This document shows, in pieces, positions 53,747-62,233 of a stretch of 64,000 bases of DNA. The stretch comes from Streptomyces sp. NBC_00250 (GTDB lineage: Bacteria > Actinomycetota > Actinomycetes > Streptomycetales > Streptomycetaceae): the NCBI RefSeq assembly GCF_036192275.1, contig NZ_CP108088.1, forward strand, positions 8,480,001 through 8,544,000, written 5' to 3'. The notes under the pieces were generated by a model. That model had not been told where the DNA came from, made no database searches, and saw only the letters and a program-made list of their open reading frames with translations. The translations under genes were made by a program, and so were the position numbers. How positions within the stretch are numbered: position 1 is the first letter of the stretch; each line of letters starts with the position of its first letter.

Positions 53747-54250
53747 TCAGCCCGCCGTCACCCGGTCCACGAACGCGTCCAGGTTGCCCGTCAGACGGGC
53801 GACCTGCTCGTCGACCGTGAGGGACTCCTCCTGGCGCCGCCCGCGCAGCTTCGGCTGCCGCTTGCCCCGGACGTACAGGGAACAGGCGAGGTCGGCGCAG
53901 AGGTAGATCCCGACGGTGTTCCCCTCACGGCCGCGGGTCCCGGCCAGCGGCGCCACGAGCAGCGTGACGCCCGAGGAGGCGTGCCCGGTCAGACAGACCT
54001 GGCACATGCTCGACTTCATCGCGCTGGTCCGCCCGGCGGCCGGCACCCGCAGGCTCACCCCGACCGGCCCGTCCGCGCGGGGGACGACCAGGTGCGCGCG
54101 GAGCGGCGCGCCCGGGTCGACCCAGCCGAGGAAGTCCAGGTCGTCCCAGGGGAGTTCTGCGAAGTCGAGCGGCAGTTTGAGGCGTGCCGCCTCGCCCTTG
54201 GTGCAGTTCACGAAGGACGAGCGGATCTGTTTGTCGGTCAGTGGTTCCAC
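53747..54250 (-). CDS. FBP-domain (EF-G-binding, treble-clef zinc finger) protein
   Basis: 167 residues from GTG 54250. The start EPLTDKQIRSSFVNCTKGEA and the zinc-binding cysteines Cys83/Cys86 (SSMCQVCLTGH) and Cys118/Cys123 (YLCADLACSLYVRGKR) match the FBP C-terminal treble-clef domain (PF16571) shared with fusidic-acid-resistance-type elongation-factor-G-binding proteins such as FusB. It may bind EF-G and help ribosome recycling; antibiotic resistance is not implied by the domain alone. The ribosome binding site is weak, and a GTG at 54286 is an alternative. Confidence 0.8.
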   Translation of the reverse strand: MEPLTDKQIRSSFVNCTKGEAARLKLPLDFAELPWDDLDFLGWVDPGAPLRAHLVVPRADGPVGVSLRVPAAGRTSAMKSSMCQVCLTGHASSGVTLLVAPLAGTRGREGNTVGIYLCADLACSLYVRGKRQPKLRGRRQEESLTVDEQVARLTGNLDAFVDRVTAG

Positions 54251-54349
54251 TCGGTGGACCGTACATGGACCCTCGCGGACGGGCACCCGAATAAGTACGT
54301 ACGGCCCGCAGGCGAGGGAGTACGGCCCCGAGCCGACCGCGTAGGTCCT

Positions 54350-55819
54350 TCAGGCCACCCAGTCCGGCAGCGCCGGGTCGGCGAAGCGGCCGGGTGCCCC
54401 GTCGAGGGCCGCCGCGAGCCGCTCGGCCGCCGGTTCGTACACCTCCACGGGCAGGGTGTACGGAAGGCGCAGCCGGTGCTCGTGCGTGCCGGGGTCCACC
54501 CCGAACCGGGCGCCGCCCTCCACCCGTACCCCGTGCCGCAGGCCGCGGGCCGCGAGGGCCGAGACGGCCGGACGGCCCAGGTCGATCCACAGGCACATCC
54601 CGCCGGGCGGCACCGTCCACCGCCACTCGGGCACATGGCGGGCGAGCGCCGAGGCCAGCGCGTCCCGGCGCAGCCGCAGCTCCTCGACACGCTTCGGCAG
54701 GATCACGTCGAGCCGGTCCATGAGGGCGACGGCCACCAGCTGGTCCAGTACGGAACCGGACAGGTCGGCGGTGATCCGTACCCGGGCCAGCTCGGTCACG
54801 ACCCGGGAAGCGGCCCGCACCCAGCCGACCCGGAGGCCGCCCCAGCAGCTCTTGCTCAGCGAGCCGACCGAGACGATCTGCTCGCTGTCGCCCCCGCCGG
54901 CCGCGGCCGCGAACGGCAGGGGCGCGGGCACGTCCAGGGCGATGTCGGTCAGCGTCTCGTCCACCACCAGCCAGGTCCCGGTGGCCCGCGCGGCCCGCGC
55001 CAGGTCCCGGCGCTGCTCCTGCGGCATCAGGTGCCCGGTCGGGTTGTGGAAGTCGGGGATCAGATAGGCCAGGCGCGGCGCGGTCTGCCGGAGCGCCGCC
55101 TCGACGAGCCCGGTGTCCCAGCCGGTCTCGGTGACGGGCACCGGCGTGATGCGGAGCATCCGGCTCCGCATCGCGTCGAGAGCGTTGGTGTACGAGGGGT
55201 TCTCGGCGAGCACCCGGTCTCCGGCCCGGCCGAGCAGCGTGAGCCCGAGCGAAAGGGCCTGCTGCGCGCCCGTCGTGACGAGGATCTGCTCCGGGCGGGT
55301 CGGCAGGCCCCGCGCCGTGTAGCGGGCGGCGACGGCGGCGCGCAGCGCGGGCAGTCCGTACGGGTGGTAGCCCTGCGAGCCGGCGTAACGGGGCAGTTCG
55401 GCGGCGGCCACCGCGAGCGCGGCGGAGAGTTCCTCGGCCGGGGCCTCCGGCGCGGCCAGGGCGAGGTCGATGGTCGCCCCGGCGTCGTCGTGGAAGGCGC
55501 CGAGTGCGGTCGGCGCCTGGCCCTCCGGGAGCGCGGTCCAGGTGCCCGCGCCGCGTCGGCTGTGCGCGTATCCGCTCTCGCGGAGCAGGTCGTACGCCCC
55601 CGTGACCGTCGTCCGGCTCACGGCGAGCACCGTGGCCAGCTCCCGCTCGGCCGGCAGCCGCAGCCGCAGGGCCACCCGCCCGTCGAGCAGGGCTTCCCGT
55701 ACGGCCCGCGCGAGCTCGCGGTAGCCGAACCGGCCCTCGGGGGGTGGGGTGAGGAGCGACGCCAGCTGGCGGCCCGTCAGGGTCCGGTCCGCTGTGTGGA
55801 CCACACGTGCCACTGTCAT
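54350..55819 (-). CDS. MocR/PdxR-type regulator (GntR HTH fused to class I aminotransferase)
   Basis: 489 residues. GntR winged helix about 30-95 (GYRELARAVREALLDGRVAL, LPAERELATVLAVSRTTVTG), then an aminotransferase fold I domain: HNPTGHLMP, Asp287 (VVDETL) and the PLP lysine Lys323 (VGSLSKSCWGGLRVGW). Such proteins use PLP as effector or act on amine metabolism. ATG at 55819 follows GAGGAG; a GTG at 55828 is too near that site. Three CCAAT half-sites occupy the divergent space to the small gene at 55921. No pdxST genes are in view, so the target may be that divergent pair. Confidence 0.9.
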   Translation of the reverse strand: MTVARVVHTADRTLTGRQLASLLTPPPEGRFGYRELARAVREALLDGRVALRLRLPAERELATVLAVSRTTVTGAYDLLRESGYAHSRRGAGTWTALPEGQAPTALGAFHDDAGATIDLALAAPEAPAEELSAALAVAAAELPRYAGSQGYHPYGLPALRAAVAARYTARGLPTRPEQILVTTGAQQALSLGLTLLGRAGDRVLAENPSYTNALDAMRSRMLRITPVPVTETGWDTGLVEAALRQTAPRLAYLIPDFHNPTGHLMPQEQRRDLARAARATGTWLVVDETLTDIALDVPAPLPFAAAAGGGDSEQIVSVGSLSKSCWGGLRVGWVRAASRVVTELARVRITADLSGSVLDQLVAVALMDRLDVILPKRVEELRLRRDALASALARHVPEWRWTVPPGGMCLWIDLGRPAVSALAARGLRHGVRVEGGARFGVDPGTHEHRLRLPYTLPVEVYEPAAERLAAALDGAPGRFADPALPDWVA

Positions 55820-55894
55820 GCCAATCACTCCTCATTGGCTCTGCTGTCCGGGCCAATAAGGTTACAGACTCCTTTCCAGTGGCCTGGTGGCCAC
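55820..55894. promoter_or_regulatory. MocR-type half-sites and a palindrome in a divergent promoter region
   Basis: GCCAAT (55820-55825), ATTGGC (55834-55839) and GCCAAT (55852-55857) are three alternating half-sites near the mocR start. GTGGCC-TGGT-GGCCAC (55879-55894) is a perfect palindrome with the same 6-4-6 layout as the OsdR-like boxes, upstream of the small gene and USP. Confidence 0.5.
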
Positions 55895-55920
55895 CTTGAA
55901 CAAGGGAAAGGAGACGACCG

Positions 55921-56103
55921 ATGTCCGGACACTTCACCGACCGTGACGAGCGGATGTGGCAGCAGCGTGCGGAGGAGCGGGCGGCCCGGCCCCTGCCGGT
56001 CGGAGCCTGGCTCCGCCGGGCCCTGCGGACCTCGCGTACCCCGCGTTCCGAGACGAAGGCGACCTCCAGCCCCGTCCGCCCTCGCCCCGTGGAACAGCCG
56101 TGA
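55921..56103 (+). CDS. Small basic protein coupled to a universal stress protein
   Basis: 60 residues, unrecognised. Rich in Arg, Pro and Glu (DERMWQQRAEERAARPLPVG, AWLRRALRTSRTPR). ATG at 55921 is preceded by GGGAAAGGAGA, a strong ribosome site. Its TGA overlaps the GTG of the next gene (GTGA), so the two are translationally coupled. No membrane segment or cysteine. It may be a partner or only a leader for the USP. Confidence 0.6.
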   Translation: MSGHFTDRDERMWQQRAEERAARPLPVGAWLRRALRTSRTPRSETKATSSPVRPRPVEQP

Positions 56104-56714
56104 CCGGCGGGTCCACCGACGGGTCCACCGGCGGGTCCACCGGGTCGGGCAGCGGCCTCGCCCCCGGCTCCGTCGGTCGGATCGTCGTCGGCGTGACCGG
56201 TTCACTCGCCTCGCTCGCCGCCCTGCGGTCCGCGGCCGTGCTCGCCCGCCACGACGGCGTTCAGCTGCTCGCGATCCTGGTCTGGGAACCGCCGGAGGGT
56301 GAGGCCCTGTACGCCCGGATGCCCGACCGGGCCTGGGCACGGATGTGGGCCGAGGACGCACGCCGGCGCCTGGAGGACGCCGTCGTCGACGGACTCGGTG
56401 GCATTCCCGCCGGCCTCGCCTTCGAGGGCCGGGCCGTCAGGGGCACCCCGGCGGCCGCCCTGCGCCGGGTGGCGGACCGCCCCGGCGACCTGCTCGTCCT
56501 CGGCTCGGCGCCCGGCCGCGGCCGGGCGGCCCGGTTGCGCCGCCGTCCGGTGCTGCGGGCCGTGCTGAAGAGTGCGGGCTGCCCGGTGCTGACCGTGCCC
56601 GGCCCGGCGCTCCTCCCGGGCGAGGCCCGAGTCCTGCGCCGGAACGCCCGTACCCCCGCACCCCGTCGAAGGGAATCGACCGGGACGGGGGTACGGGGAC
56701 CTGCGTCCCGCTGA
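56100..56714 (+). CDS. Universal stress protein (UspA-like), second copy
   Basis: 204 residues. A Gly/Ser/Thr linker (STDGSTGGSTGSGSG) leads into a Usp domain: GRIVVGVTGSLASLAALRSA, LLAILVWEPPEGEALYARMP, and LLVLGSAPGRGRAARL followed by CPVLTVPGPALLPGE. Same VGVxGSLxxLAAL and W-E-x-P signatures as 177-686, so the two are paralogues of one subfamily. The G-x2-G-x9-G-S loop is again imperfect. Its GTG at 56100 overlaps the stop of the 60-residue gene upstream. Outlier member of the stress gene set. Confidence 0.82.
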   Translation: MTGGSTDGSTGGSTGSGSGLAPGSVGRIVVGVTGSLASLAALRSAAVLARHDGVQLLAILVWEPPEGEALYARMPDRAWARMWAEDARRRLEDAVVDGLGGIPAGLAFEGRAVRGTPAAALRRVADRPGDLLVLGSAPGRGRAARLRRRPVLRAVLKSAGCPVLTVPGPALLPGEARVLRRNARTPAPRRRESTGTGVRGPASR

Positions 56715-56720
56715 GCGCGA

Positions 56721-58181
56721 TCAGACCACGGGCTGACGGCCGGCCCCGCCGGACGGGGACCACGGCGCCGCTCCCGGACCGGACGCCGGGACCGAGGGGG
56801 AACCCGAGGCCGTGTTCGACGGCGTCAGCGGGGCGACGTTCGCCGGGGAGCTGGCGGCGGCCGAACCGTCCGTGACCGGTGCGGACTCGGGACCCGACGA
56901 CTGGGTCGACGGCGACGAGTCGTCCGCCGGTGAGCTGTCGGGCGGCGACGTGTCGGTCGACGGTGACGTGTCGGAGGGAGACGTCGGCGGCGAGGACGTC
57001 GACGCCGAGGGGGAGAGGGTCTCGGGGCACGGAGACGGCGTGACCCCACCGCTCGGCGTCGGGGTCTCCGTGCCCGTCACCGTCACGCACGGCACCGGCG
57101 ACGACGGGGAGACGGACGTGGACGGGGACGTCGACGCGGAGGTCGACGGGGACCTGGTGGGCGGCGGGGGAGGCGGTGGGGTCGGGTGGTCGTTGCGGCC
57201 GTGGTCGCCGTGCTTCCGCGCGAACCAGCTGTCGTCCTTCGGGTCGTACACCACGAAGACGTTCACGACCGTCACGGACGGAGCCACCACGATCACCTGG
57301 TCGGAGCTGTACCCCTGCCACGCCGTGCCCGTCGTCCGGGGTGTCTTCTGCGCCACCGGATCGGTCAGCGGGTTGCCGCAGGCGCAGCGCACCCGGGGCA
57401 CCCCGCGACTGTCGACCAGGACCGCGGTCCCTGACTGGAGCACCGCCTGGTACGTGGTGGCGGAGCCGTCCCGGTACCCGTGATTCGTCACCCGGGTGTC
57501 GGCGCGGAGCTGAAGCGGGGTCAGGGAGCGGAGATAGCCCGGGACCTGGTTTCCGGCGATGCCGAGGACGGAGGCGAAGGCGGTGTTCTTCGAGGGTTCG
57601 CCGGAGAGGAAGCGGATCTGCTGTTCCACGTTGCAGCTGGCCACCGACTGCGTCCCGCCGTAGAGCCCGGGGGTCGAGCCCGACACCTCGGGGGTGGTCG
57701 AGCTGGTACGGGGCGGCAGCGAGGCCGGAGGGGCGGAGGCGGTGTCCGTGCGGGCCGTCGACCGGGTGAACGGGTCGGGGCCGGACGCGGCCGCGTTCTG
57801 GAGGAACACCTCGCCGCCACCGGAACCCGCCGTGTCGCCCTTGTCGTCGGGGCTGTTGGTGAGCACGACGGCCAGGGCGGCGGCCGCGACCAGGATGGCG
57901 GTGACCGAGGCGACCTTCGGGACGGAACGCCACCAGGGGCCCTTGGAGCCGCCGTTCCCGGCGCCGCCGCCACTGGCGCCGCCGGTACCGCCGGTACCGC
58001 CGCTCCCGGAGCCGCCCGACGAACCGCCGCCGCCCGAGCCGCCCCCCGAACCGTCGTGGGGAGGTCCGGGGGGTGGTGGCGGACCGGCGCTTCCCGGGCG
58101 TGTGCTCGGGCCCGAGAGAGGGCCGGAGGGGGGACCTGCGGGAGGTACCGACGGAGGGCCGGACGGCGGGTGGGAAGTCAC
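56721..58181 (-). CDS. DUF6777-type membrane-anchored protein
   Basis: 486 residues from GTG 58181 (AAAGGGAAAAAC before it; an ATG at 58211 is an alternative). Order: a Pro/Gly/Ser-rich cytoplasmic tail, one transmembrane helix (VASVTAILVAAAALAVVLTN, about 85-105), and an extracellular domain with GLYGGTQSVASCNVEQQIRF, VLGIAGNQVPGYLRSLTPLQ, VLVDSRGVPRVRCACGNPL and VFVVYDPKDDSWFARKH. It ends in a long Ser/Thr/Pro tail. This matches proteins annotated DUF6777 in Streptomyces, as I recall; the extracellular part has paired cysteines. Divergent from a streptophobe-type gene. Function unknown. Confidence 0.75.
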   Translation of the reverse strand: MTSHPPSGPPSVPPAGPPSGPLSGPSTRPGSAGPPPPPGPPHDGSGGGSGGGGSSGGSGSGGTGGTGGASGGGAGNGGSKGPWWRSVPKVASVTAILVAAAALAVVLTNSPDDKGDTAGSGGGEVFLQNAAASGPDPFTRSTARTDTASAPPASLPPRTSSTTPEVSGSTPGLYGGTQSVASCNVEQQIRFLSGEPSKNTAFASVLGIAGNQVPGYLRSLTPLQLRADTRVTNHGYRDGSATTYQAVLQSGTAVLVDSRGVPRVRCACGNPLTDPVAQKTPRTTGTAWQGYSSDQVIVVAPSVTVVNVFVVYDPKDDSWFARKHGDHGRNDHPTPPPPPPPTRSPSTSASTSPSTSVSPSSPVPCVTVTGTETPTPSGGVTPSPCPETLSPSASTSSPPTSPSDTSPSTDTSPPDSSPADDSSPSTQSSGPESAPVTDGSAAASSPANVAPLTPSNTASGSPSVPASGPGAAPWSPSGGAGRQPVV

Positions 58182-58429
58182 GTTTTTCCCTTTCTTCCGT
58201 TCCGGGCCCATTGTGTGCGCCGAACGGTGCCCGCCCGCAAGCGGAGGACCCCGACCGGCACAGCCCCACACGACCGGCACGGCCCCACGCGACCGGCCCC
58301 GCCCGCGACCGCCCGACCGTCACCGGCCCCGCCCGCGACCACCACCGGCCCGCCCGCGAGCGCCCGACCGTCACCGCCACGGGTACCGTCCGCAAGCGCC
58401 CGACCGCTGCCGGTACTAGCGTGGGCAGG
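58182..58429. promoter_or_regulatory. Repeat-rich divergent promoter region; likely leaderless start
   Basis: 58250-58410 is made of short imperfect repeats (CGACCGGCACRGCCCCACRC twice; CCGGCCCCGCCCGCGACC twice; CGCCCGACCGTCACCG twice). TACTAG at 58414-58419 is a good -10 sequence lying only 10 bases before the GTG at 58430, suggesting a leaderless mRNA for the membrane protein. Confidence 0.5.
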
Positions 58430-59767
58430 GTGAGCAGTCGGCTCCCCACCTCCACGCGGCCCGCCGCGACCTCCACCGGGCTCCTCGCCCGCGTCGGCCT
58501 CCAGGCCCTGGCCGCGGTGGTCGCCGGGTACGTCGCGATGGGCGTCACCGCGGGCCTGGGCCTCTGGGCCGCGGGCGCGGGCGACCTGCCCGGCGGTTTC
58601 ACCGCCGTCCTCGCCGCCGTCGTCGTCATGGCCGCCGGCGGAAAGATCGAACTCTCCGGCGACGCCGGAGCCCTCGCCGGAACCCAGGCCGAACTCACCG
58701 CCATGCCCCTGACCGTCACCCTGGTGGGCGCACTGGTCACCGGCTTCTGCTTCCTCCGCCCGCTGCGCCACCACGCCGTGACCAGCTCCCGCGAACTCCT
58801 GATGCGCGCCGCGAGCACGGTCGTCCTCTGGCTGGCAGCCCTCGCGGGCATCTCCGCCGTCGCCCGGCACGACTTCCCCCTCACCATCGGCGGCAGGGAC
58901 GAGCAGGGCTCCCTCATGGACATCTTCGGCGAGCTCCTCGACGCCGTGAACCCCACCGTCGGCTTCCGCACCGACCTCGGGCCCACCCTGTTCTACGGGC
59001 TCCTGTGGATCCTCGGCGTGCTGGTCGTGGCGCTCCTCGTCTCCCGCAGGACCCCGCTGCCGCCCCGGCTGGTGCGCTACCACGAACCCGTTCGGCCGGC
59101 GGCGTACGCGATGCTCCTGCTGCTCCTCGCGTACGTGGTCGTGGGCCTGGTGATCGGACTCGTGGTCGCGGCGGTCAAGGGGCACGCCGCCGAGACCCTC
59201 GCCGTCCTCCTCCTCGGCCTGCCCAACGTCACCTGGCTCGCCCTCGGCGTCGGCATCGGCGGCTCCTGGGAGGGCAGGGTCGACGGTCCCTTCGGCCTGC
59301 CCATGCCGCAGGTCCTCGACGCCGTCCTGCGCCAGGGCGGCACGGGCGACAGCGAGGACCTCTCGACGATCGACCTGAACTCGCTCGCCGCGCAGGACGC
59401 CCGGGCCTGGTGGCTGCTCCCCGTGGCCGCCGTCCTGGTCCTCGCCGTCGCCTTCCTGGCCGCGGTCCGCTCCCCGGCCAGGATCCGGCCCTGGCAGCAC
59501 GCCCTGCACCTGGGCATCGCCTTCGCCCTGACGATGCTGGTCGCGGCCCCCCTGACCCTGGTGGAGGCCCGCTTCGGCCTCTCCGTCCTCGGCATCGGCG
59601 AACTGGACTCCCTCGGCGGCGAGGTCATCCTGCGCCCGCACATCTGGAAGACGGTCGGCTTCGCCCTCCTCTGGGGCCTGTTCTTCGGCTTCCTGGGCGG
59701 CCTCCTCGCCACCCGGGTCCACCGCAAGGGCGAGACCGAGGAACCCAAGACGCCGTCCCGGCCGTAG
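58430..59767 (+). CDS. Streptophobe-family polytopic membrane protein
   Basis: 445 residues. About ten hydrophobic helices (for example LQALAAVVAGYVAMGVTAGL, TLFYGLLWILGVLVVALLVS, AMLLLLLAYVVVGLVIGLVV, AWWLLPVAAVLVLAVAFLAA, VGFALLWGLFFGFLGGLLAT). The conserved loops GGKIELSGDAGALAGTQAEL and LPNVTWLALGVGIGGSWEGR match what NCBI calls streptophobe family proteins, known only from Streptomyces-like genomes. Start GTG 58430 has no Shine-Dalgarno but a -10 element just upstream, so it is probably leaderless. Divergent from the DUF6777-type gene. Role unknown. Confidence 0.75.
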   Translation: MSSRLPTSTRPAATSTGLLARVGLQALAAVVAGYVAMGVTAGLGLWAAGAGDLPGGFTAVLAAVVVMAAGGKIELSGDAGALAGTQAELTAMPLTVTLVGALVTGFCFLRPLRHHAVTSSRELLMRAASTVVLWLAALAGISAVARHDFPLTIGGRDEQGSLMDIFGELLDAVNPTVGFRTDLGPTLFYGLLWILGVLVVALLVSRRTPLPPRLVRYHEPVRPAAYAMLLLLLAYVVVGLVIGLVVAAVKGHAAETLAVLLLGLPNVTWLALGVGIGGSWEGRVDGPFGLPMPQVLDAVLRQGGTGDSEDLSTIDLNSLAAQDARAWWLLPVAAVLVLAVAFLAAVRSPARIRPWQHALHLGIAFALTMLVAAPLTLVEARFGLSVLGIGELDSLGGEVILRPHIWKTVGFALLWGLFFGFLGGLLATRVHRKGETEEPKTPSRP

Positions 59768-59853
59768 CCCTTCCCGCCCCCCTCCTGACCCCCTCCCGGG
59801 CCCCCTCCTGCCCCTGGGATCGTCGTCCGCGCCCCGTGCCACGCGGCGGCGCG

Positions 59854-60219
59854 TTAGAGGTCATCTCTTTTGGTGAGTCTGCGGTAGCAGATGAGGGTGC
59901 AGGCGATGCTGGTGAAGGCGAGGAAGTCGTCGGCCTTGCGTTCGTAGCGACGGTGGAGTCGTCGGCAGCCGGCGAGCCGGGCCATGGCGCGTTCGATGGT
60001 CCAGCGGTGGCGGCCCAGTCGCTGCGAGGACTCGACGCCCTTACGGGCGATGCGGTGGGCGATGCCGCGCTCGCACAGCCATCGCCGCAGGTGGGAGCAG
60101 TCGTAGCCCTTGTCACCGTGGAGCTTGCCGGCCTTGCGTCGCCGACGTCCGCGGCTTGGCGGGAGCGGATCGGTGGGATGCCCTTTACCAGCGGGATCAG
60201 GGCCTGGCTGTCATGCAGG
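59854..60219 (-). pseudogene. IS5-type transposase fragment, copy A (3' end)
   Basis: The C-terminal ~110 codons of an IS5-family DDE transposase on the minus strand: LHGDKGYDCSHLRRWLCERG, IAHRIARKGVESSQRLGRHR, WTIERAMARLAGCRRLHRRY, then FTSIACTLICYRRLT. A four-base insertion near 60155 shifts the frame before this, and the normal TGA is changed to AGA, so translation would run four codons more to TAA. The element's terminal sequence GAGGTCATCTC starts at 59857. Homology to copy B (61806-62162, opposite strand) stops at 60219. No active transposase. Confidence 0.88.
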
Positions 60220-60263
60220 AACGTCTACGGTCTCTCCACCTGAGACCCTTCGGGTTGATCACC

Positions 60264-60302
60264 GCCGGGGGAGAAGTGGGCAGCCACTTCTCCCCCGGCT
60301 TT
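60264..60302 (+). terminator. Strong intrinsic terminator upstream of the hypothetical gene
   Basis: Perfect 16-bp stem (60264-60279 with 60284-60299), four-base loop, then TTT. It precedes the 60324 gene by only 22 bp, so it either ends a lost gene, or attenuates transcription from the IS into the cargo. Confidence 0.8.
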
Positions 60303-60323
60303 CATTGCCATCGGAAGGCAACG

Positions 60324-60854
60324 ATGATGTCGAATTTCTCGGACTGGCAGGACCGGATGCTGCGAGCGGTCTGGCGGCACGGGGAGCAACTCCCCGAGGA
60401 GGTGCTGACGTGGATGGCCGAGCTGTACGGCGAGCGTGGAGAAATTCCGGAACCGGAGTTCTGTGAATCCTGGACCGCGCGAACCTTCTCCATGGCGAGA
60501 TCGGCCTTCGAGACGGTCACCAAGTCGGCGGAGCAGGACACCGGGAAAGCGACCACCGGCGACGACTTCACCTACATCACATACGTTCGCGACCCGGAAC
60601 TGGGACCGGTCGGCGTGGTCCACATCAAGTCGGCGGAGGTCTCCACACCCGATTCGGAAGAGGTTCTGTGTGCTGTGGCAGAAGGAGTGCAGGAATTCGT
60701 CATGAGCCACCATCGCGTGACCTGGCCCGTCTGCGGCGAGCACGGCCGCGGTCTGCATGTGGGTTACGTCCATGAGACCCCGGTCTGGACATGCACGGGC
60801 GGGACCACGGATGGTCACGTGGTGAGAGCGATTGATCCCGCCGTTCAGCTGTAG
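60324..60854 (+). CDS. Uncharacterised 176-residue protein flanked by inverted IS ends
   Basis: ATG at 60324 (with a second ATG at once after) is preceded by GGAAGG. The N-terminal half is charged and helical (WQDRMLRAVWRHGEQLPEEV). The centre has FTYITYVRDPELGPVGVVHI; VLCAVAEGVQEFVMSHHRVT follows. The end WPVCGEHGRGLHVGYVHETP then VWTCTGG places two Cys and several His as in the short zinc-ribbon-like tails of many Streptomyces proteins. Codon use is less GC-biased than its neighbours (for example GAATTTCTCGG, GAAATTCC), hinting at transfer. No known family recognised. It lies in the 1.6-kb space between two inverted copies of an IS5-type end. Confidence 0.7.
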   Translation: MMSNFSDWQDRMLRAVWRHGEQLPEEVLTWMAELYGERGEIPEPEFCESWTARTFSMARSAFETVTKSAEQDTGKATTGDDFTYITYVRDPELGPVGVVHIKSAEVSTPDSEEVLCAVAEGVQEFVMSHHRVTWPVCGEHGRGLHVGYVHETPVWTCTGGTTDGHVVRAIDPAVQL

Positions 60855-61012
60855 ATCATCGCGGGACCTTTCTCGGGGTCAGCCACCATCTCACCATGAT
60901 TTCCCACTGTTCTCCGCGTGATCCGGTGCGCTTGTGGTGCGCCCGGCCATGACCGGAGGTCATCCCTGAGCCTTTTCCAAGCCTGTGGTGTCGACCGCGA
61001 GCTGGACACGCA
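60855..61012. other. Short gap with no gene
   Basis: About 160 bp between the hypothetical gene and transposase debris; no coding or structural signal recognised. Confidence 0.5.
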
Positions 61013-61430
61013 TGCGTCACCACGAAGCTCCTGGCAGACGGGTTCTCAACCAAGATCACCCGTGTCTGCCAGGAGATCGGGACACGTTGGCGGCGTCTTC
61101 CCGCCGCACGTCAAGCCCTGCCCGCCCTGTCCCACTTGCGGTGCGGTGACACCCATGCCCAGCTCGCCGCCGGGTTCGGCATCGGGATCGCGACCGTCTA
61201 CCGCTCCATACGTGAAGCCGTCGAGGTCCTGCCCCCTCGCCCCGTCCCTGGCCGAGGTGATGCGGACGATCCAGGAGAAGGCGTTCGTCATCCTCGACGG
61301 CACCCCGCTGCCGATCGACCGCATCGCCGCCGACACCCCCTATTGCTCCGGGAAGCACAAGCGCCACGGCATGCGCCGCGACAGCACGGGATCATCGAAG
61401 CCCTCACCGAAGCGCTGCTCGGACGCCGGG
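61013..61430 (+). pseudogene. Fragment of a DDE_Tnp_4-type (IS5 superfamily) transposase
   Basis: First frame: ADGFSTKITRVCQEIGTRWR, LPALSHLRCGDTHAQLAAGF and IGIATVYRSIREAVEVL, the N-terminal HTH part of the Streptomyces transposase family protein group. A frameshift near 61230 leads to SLAEVMRTIQEKAFVILDGT, IDRIAADTPYCSGKHKRHGM, which carries the first catalytic Asp (LDGT). Then a deletion joins it to HGIIEALTEA, normally some 25 residues later. It runs straight into the IS5-type copy B, so the two elements are recombined or one inserted into the other. Confidence 0.8.
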
Positions 61431-61452
61431 CGGACGAGGCACATCAGGGCGC

Positions 61453-62153
61453 CGGCGGCCCCGTCCGCGTACCGTTGATCGTGTTCGTGGCCACGTCGGG
61501 CTGCACGTGGCAGCAGTTGCCGTCCGCGTCGTTCGGGCCGTCGGGAGCGACGGCCCGCCGGCGCTTCTCTGAGTGGATGAAGGCCAGGGTGTGGGCCAAG
61601 CTCTACCGTCTGGTCCTCGACGAGCTCGGGTCCCGAGGCGAGCGGGACTGGTCCCGCTGCGCGATCGACTCGGTGAACATGCGGGCCCTGAAAAGGGGGA
61701 CCTGACGGGTCCGAATCCTGTCGACCGGGGCAAGTACGGGTCGAAGATGCACTTGATCACCGAGCGGACGGGTCTGCCCATCTCTGTCGCAATCTCGGCG
61801 GCGAACCTGCATGACAGCCAGGCCCTGATCCCGCCGGTAAAGGGCATCCCACCGATCGGCTCCCGCCGCGGACGTCGGCGACGCAAGGCCGGCAAGCTCC
61901 ACGGTGACAACGGCTACGACTACTCCCACCTGCGGCGATGGCTGTGCGAGCGCGGCATCGCCCACCGCATCGCCCGTAAGGGCGTCGAGTCCTCGCAGCG
62001 ACTGGGCCGCCACCGCTGGACCATCGAACGCACCATGGCCCGGCTCGCCGGCTGCCGACGACTCCACGTCGCTACGAACGCAAGGCCGACGACTTCCTCG
62101 CCTTCACCAGCATCGCCTGCACCCTCATCTGCTACCGCAGACTCACCAAATGA
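61453..62153 (+). pseudogene. IS5-type transposase, copy B (nearly full length, two frameshifts)
   Basis: Homology starts at about 61453 (VFVATSGCTWQQLPSASFGP, RRRFSEWMKARVWAKLYRLV, WSRCAIDSVNMRALKRG, with the catalytic Asp in AIDS). One missing base near 61700 shifts the frame; it continues with LTGPNPVDRGKYGSKMHLIT, LPISVAISAANLHDSQALIP and NGYDYSHLRRWLCERGIAHR. A second missing base near 62073 (CCACGTCGC against CCACCGTCGC in copy A) breaks the end. The original stop is 62151-62153 and the terminal GAGATGACCTC ends at 62162. Inactive. Confidence 0.88.
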
Positions 62154-62233
62154 GATGACCTCTTAAACGCATGTGCGAACAGCGTTCCGGACGCATAAAG
62201 TCCGTTCGTTCACAGGGAGGGGAAACGGATCTG

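Noticed and set aside
53747..54250. Fusidic acid resistance gene
   Set aside because: Only the FBP zinc-finger domain is shared; such proteins are common and no resistance role follows from it.
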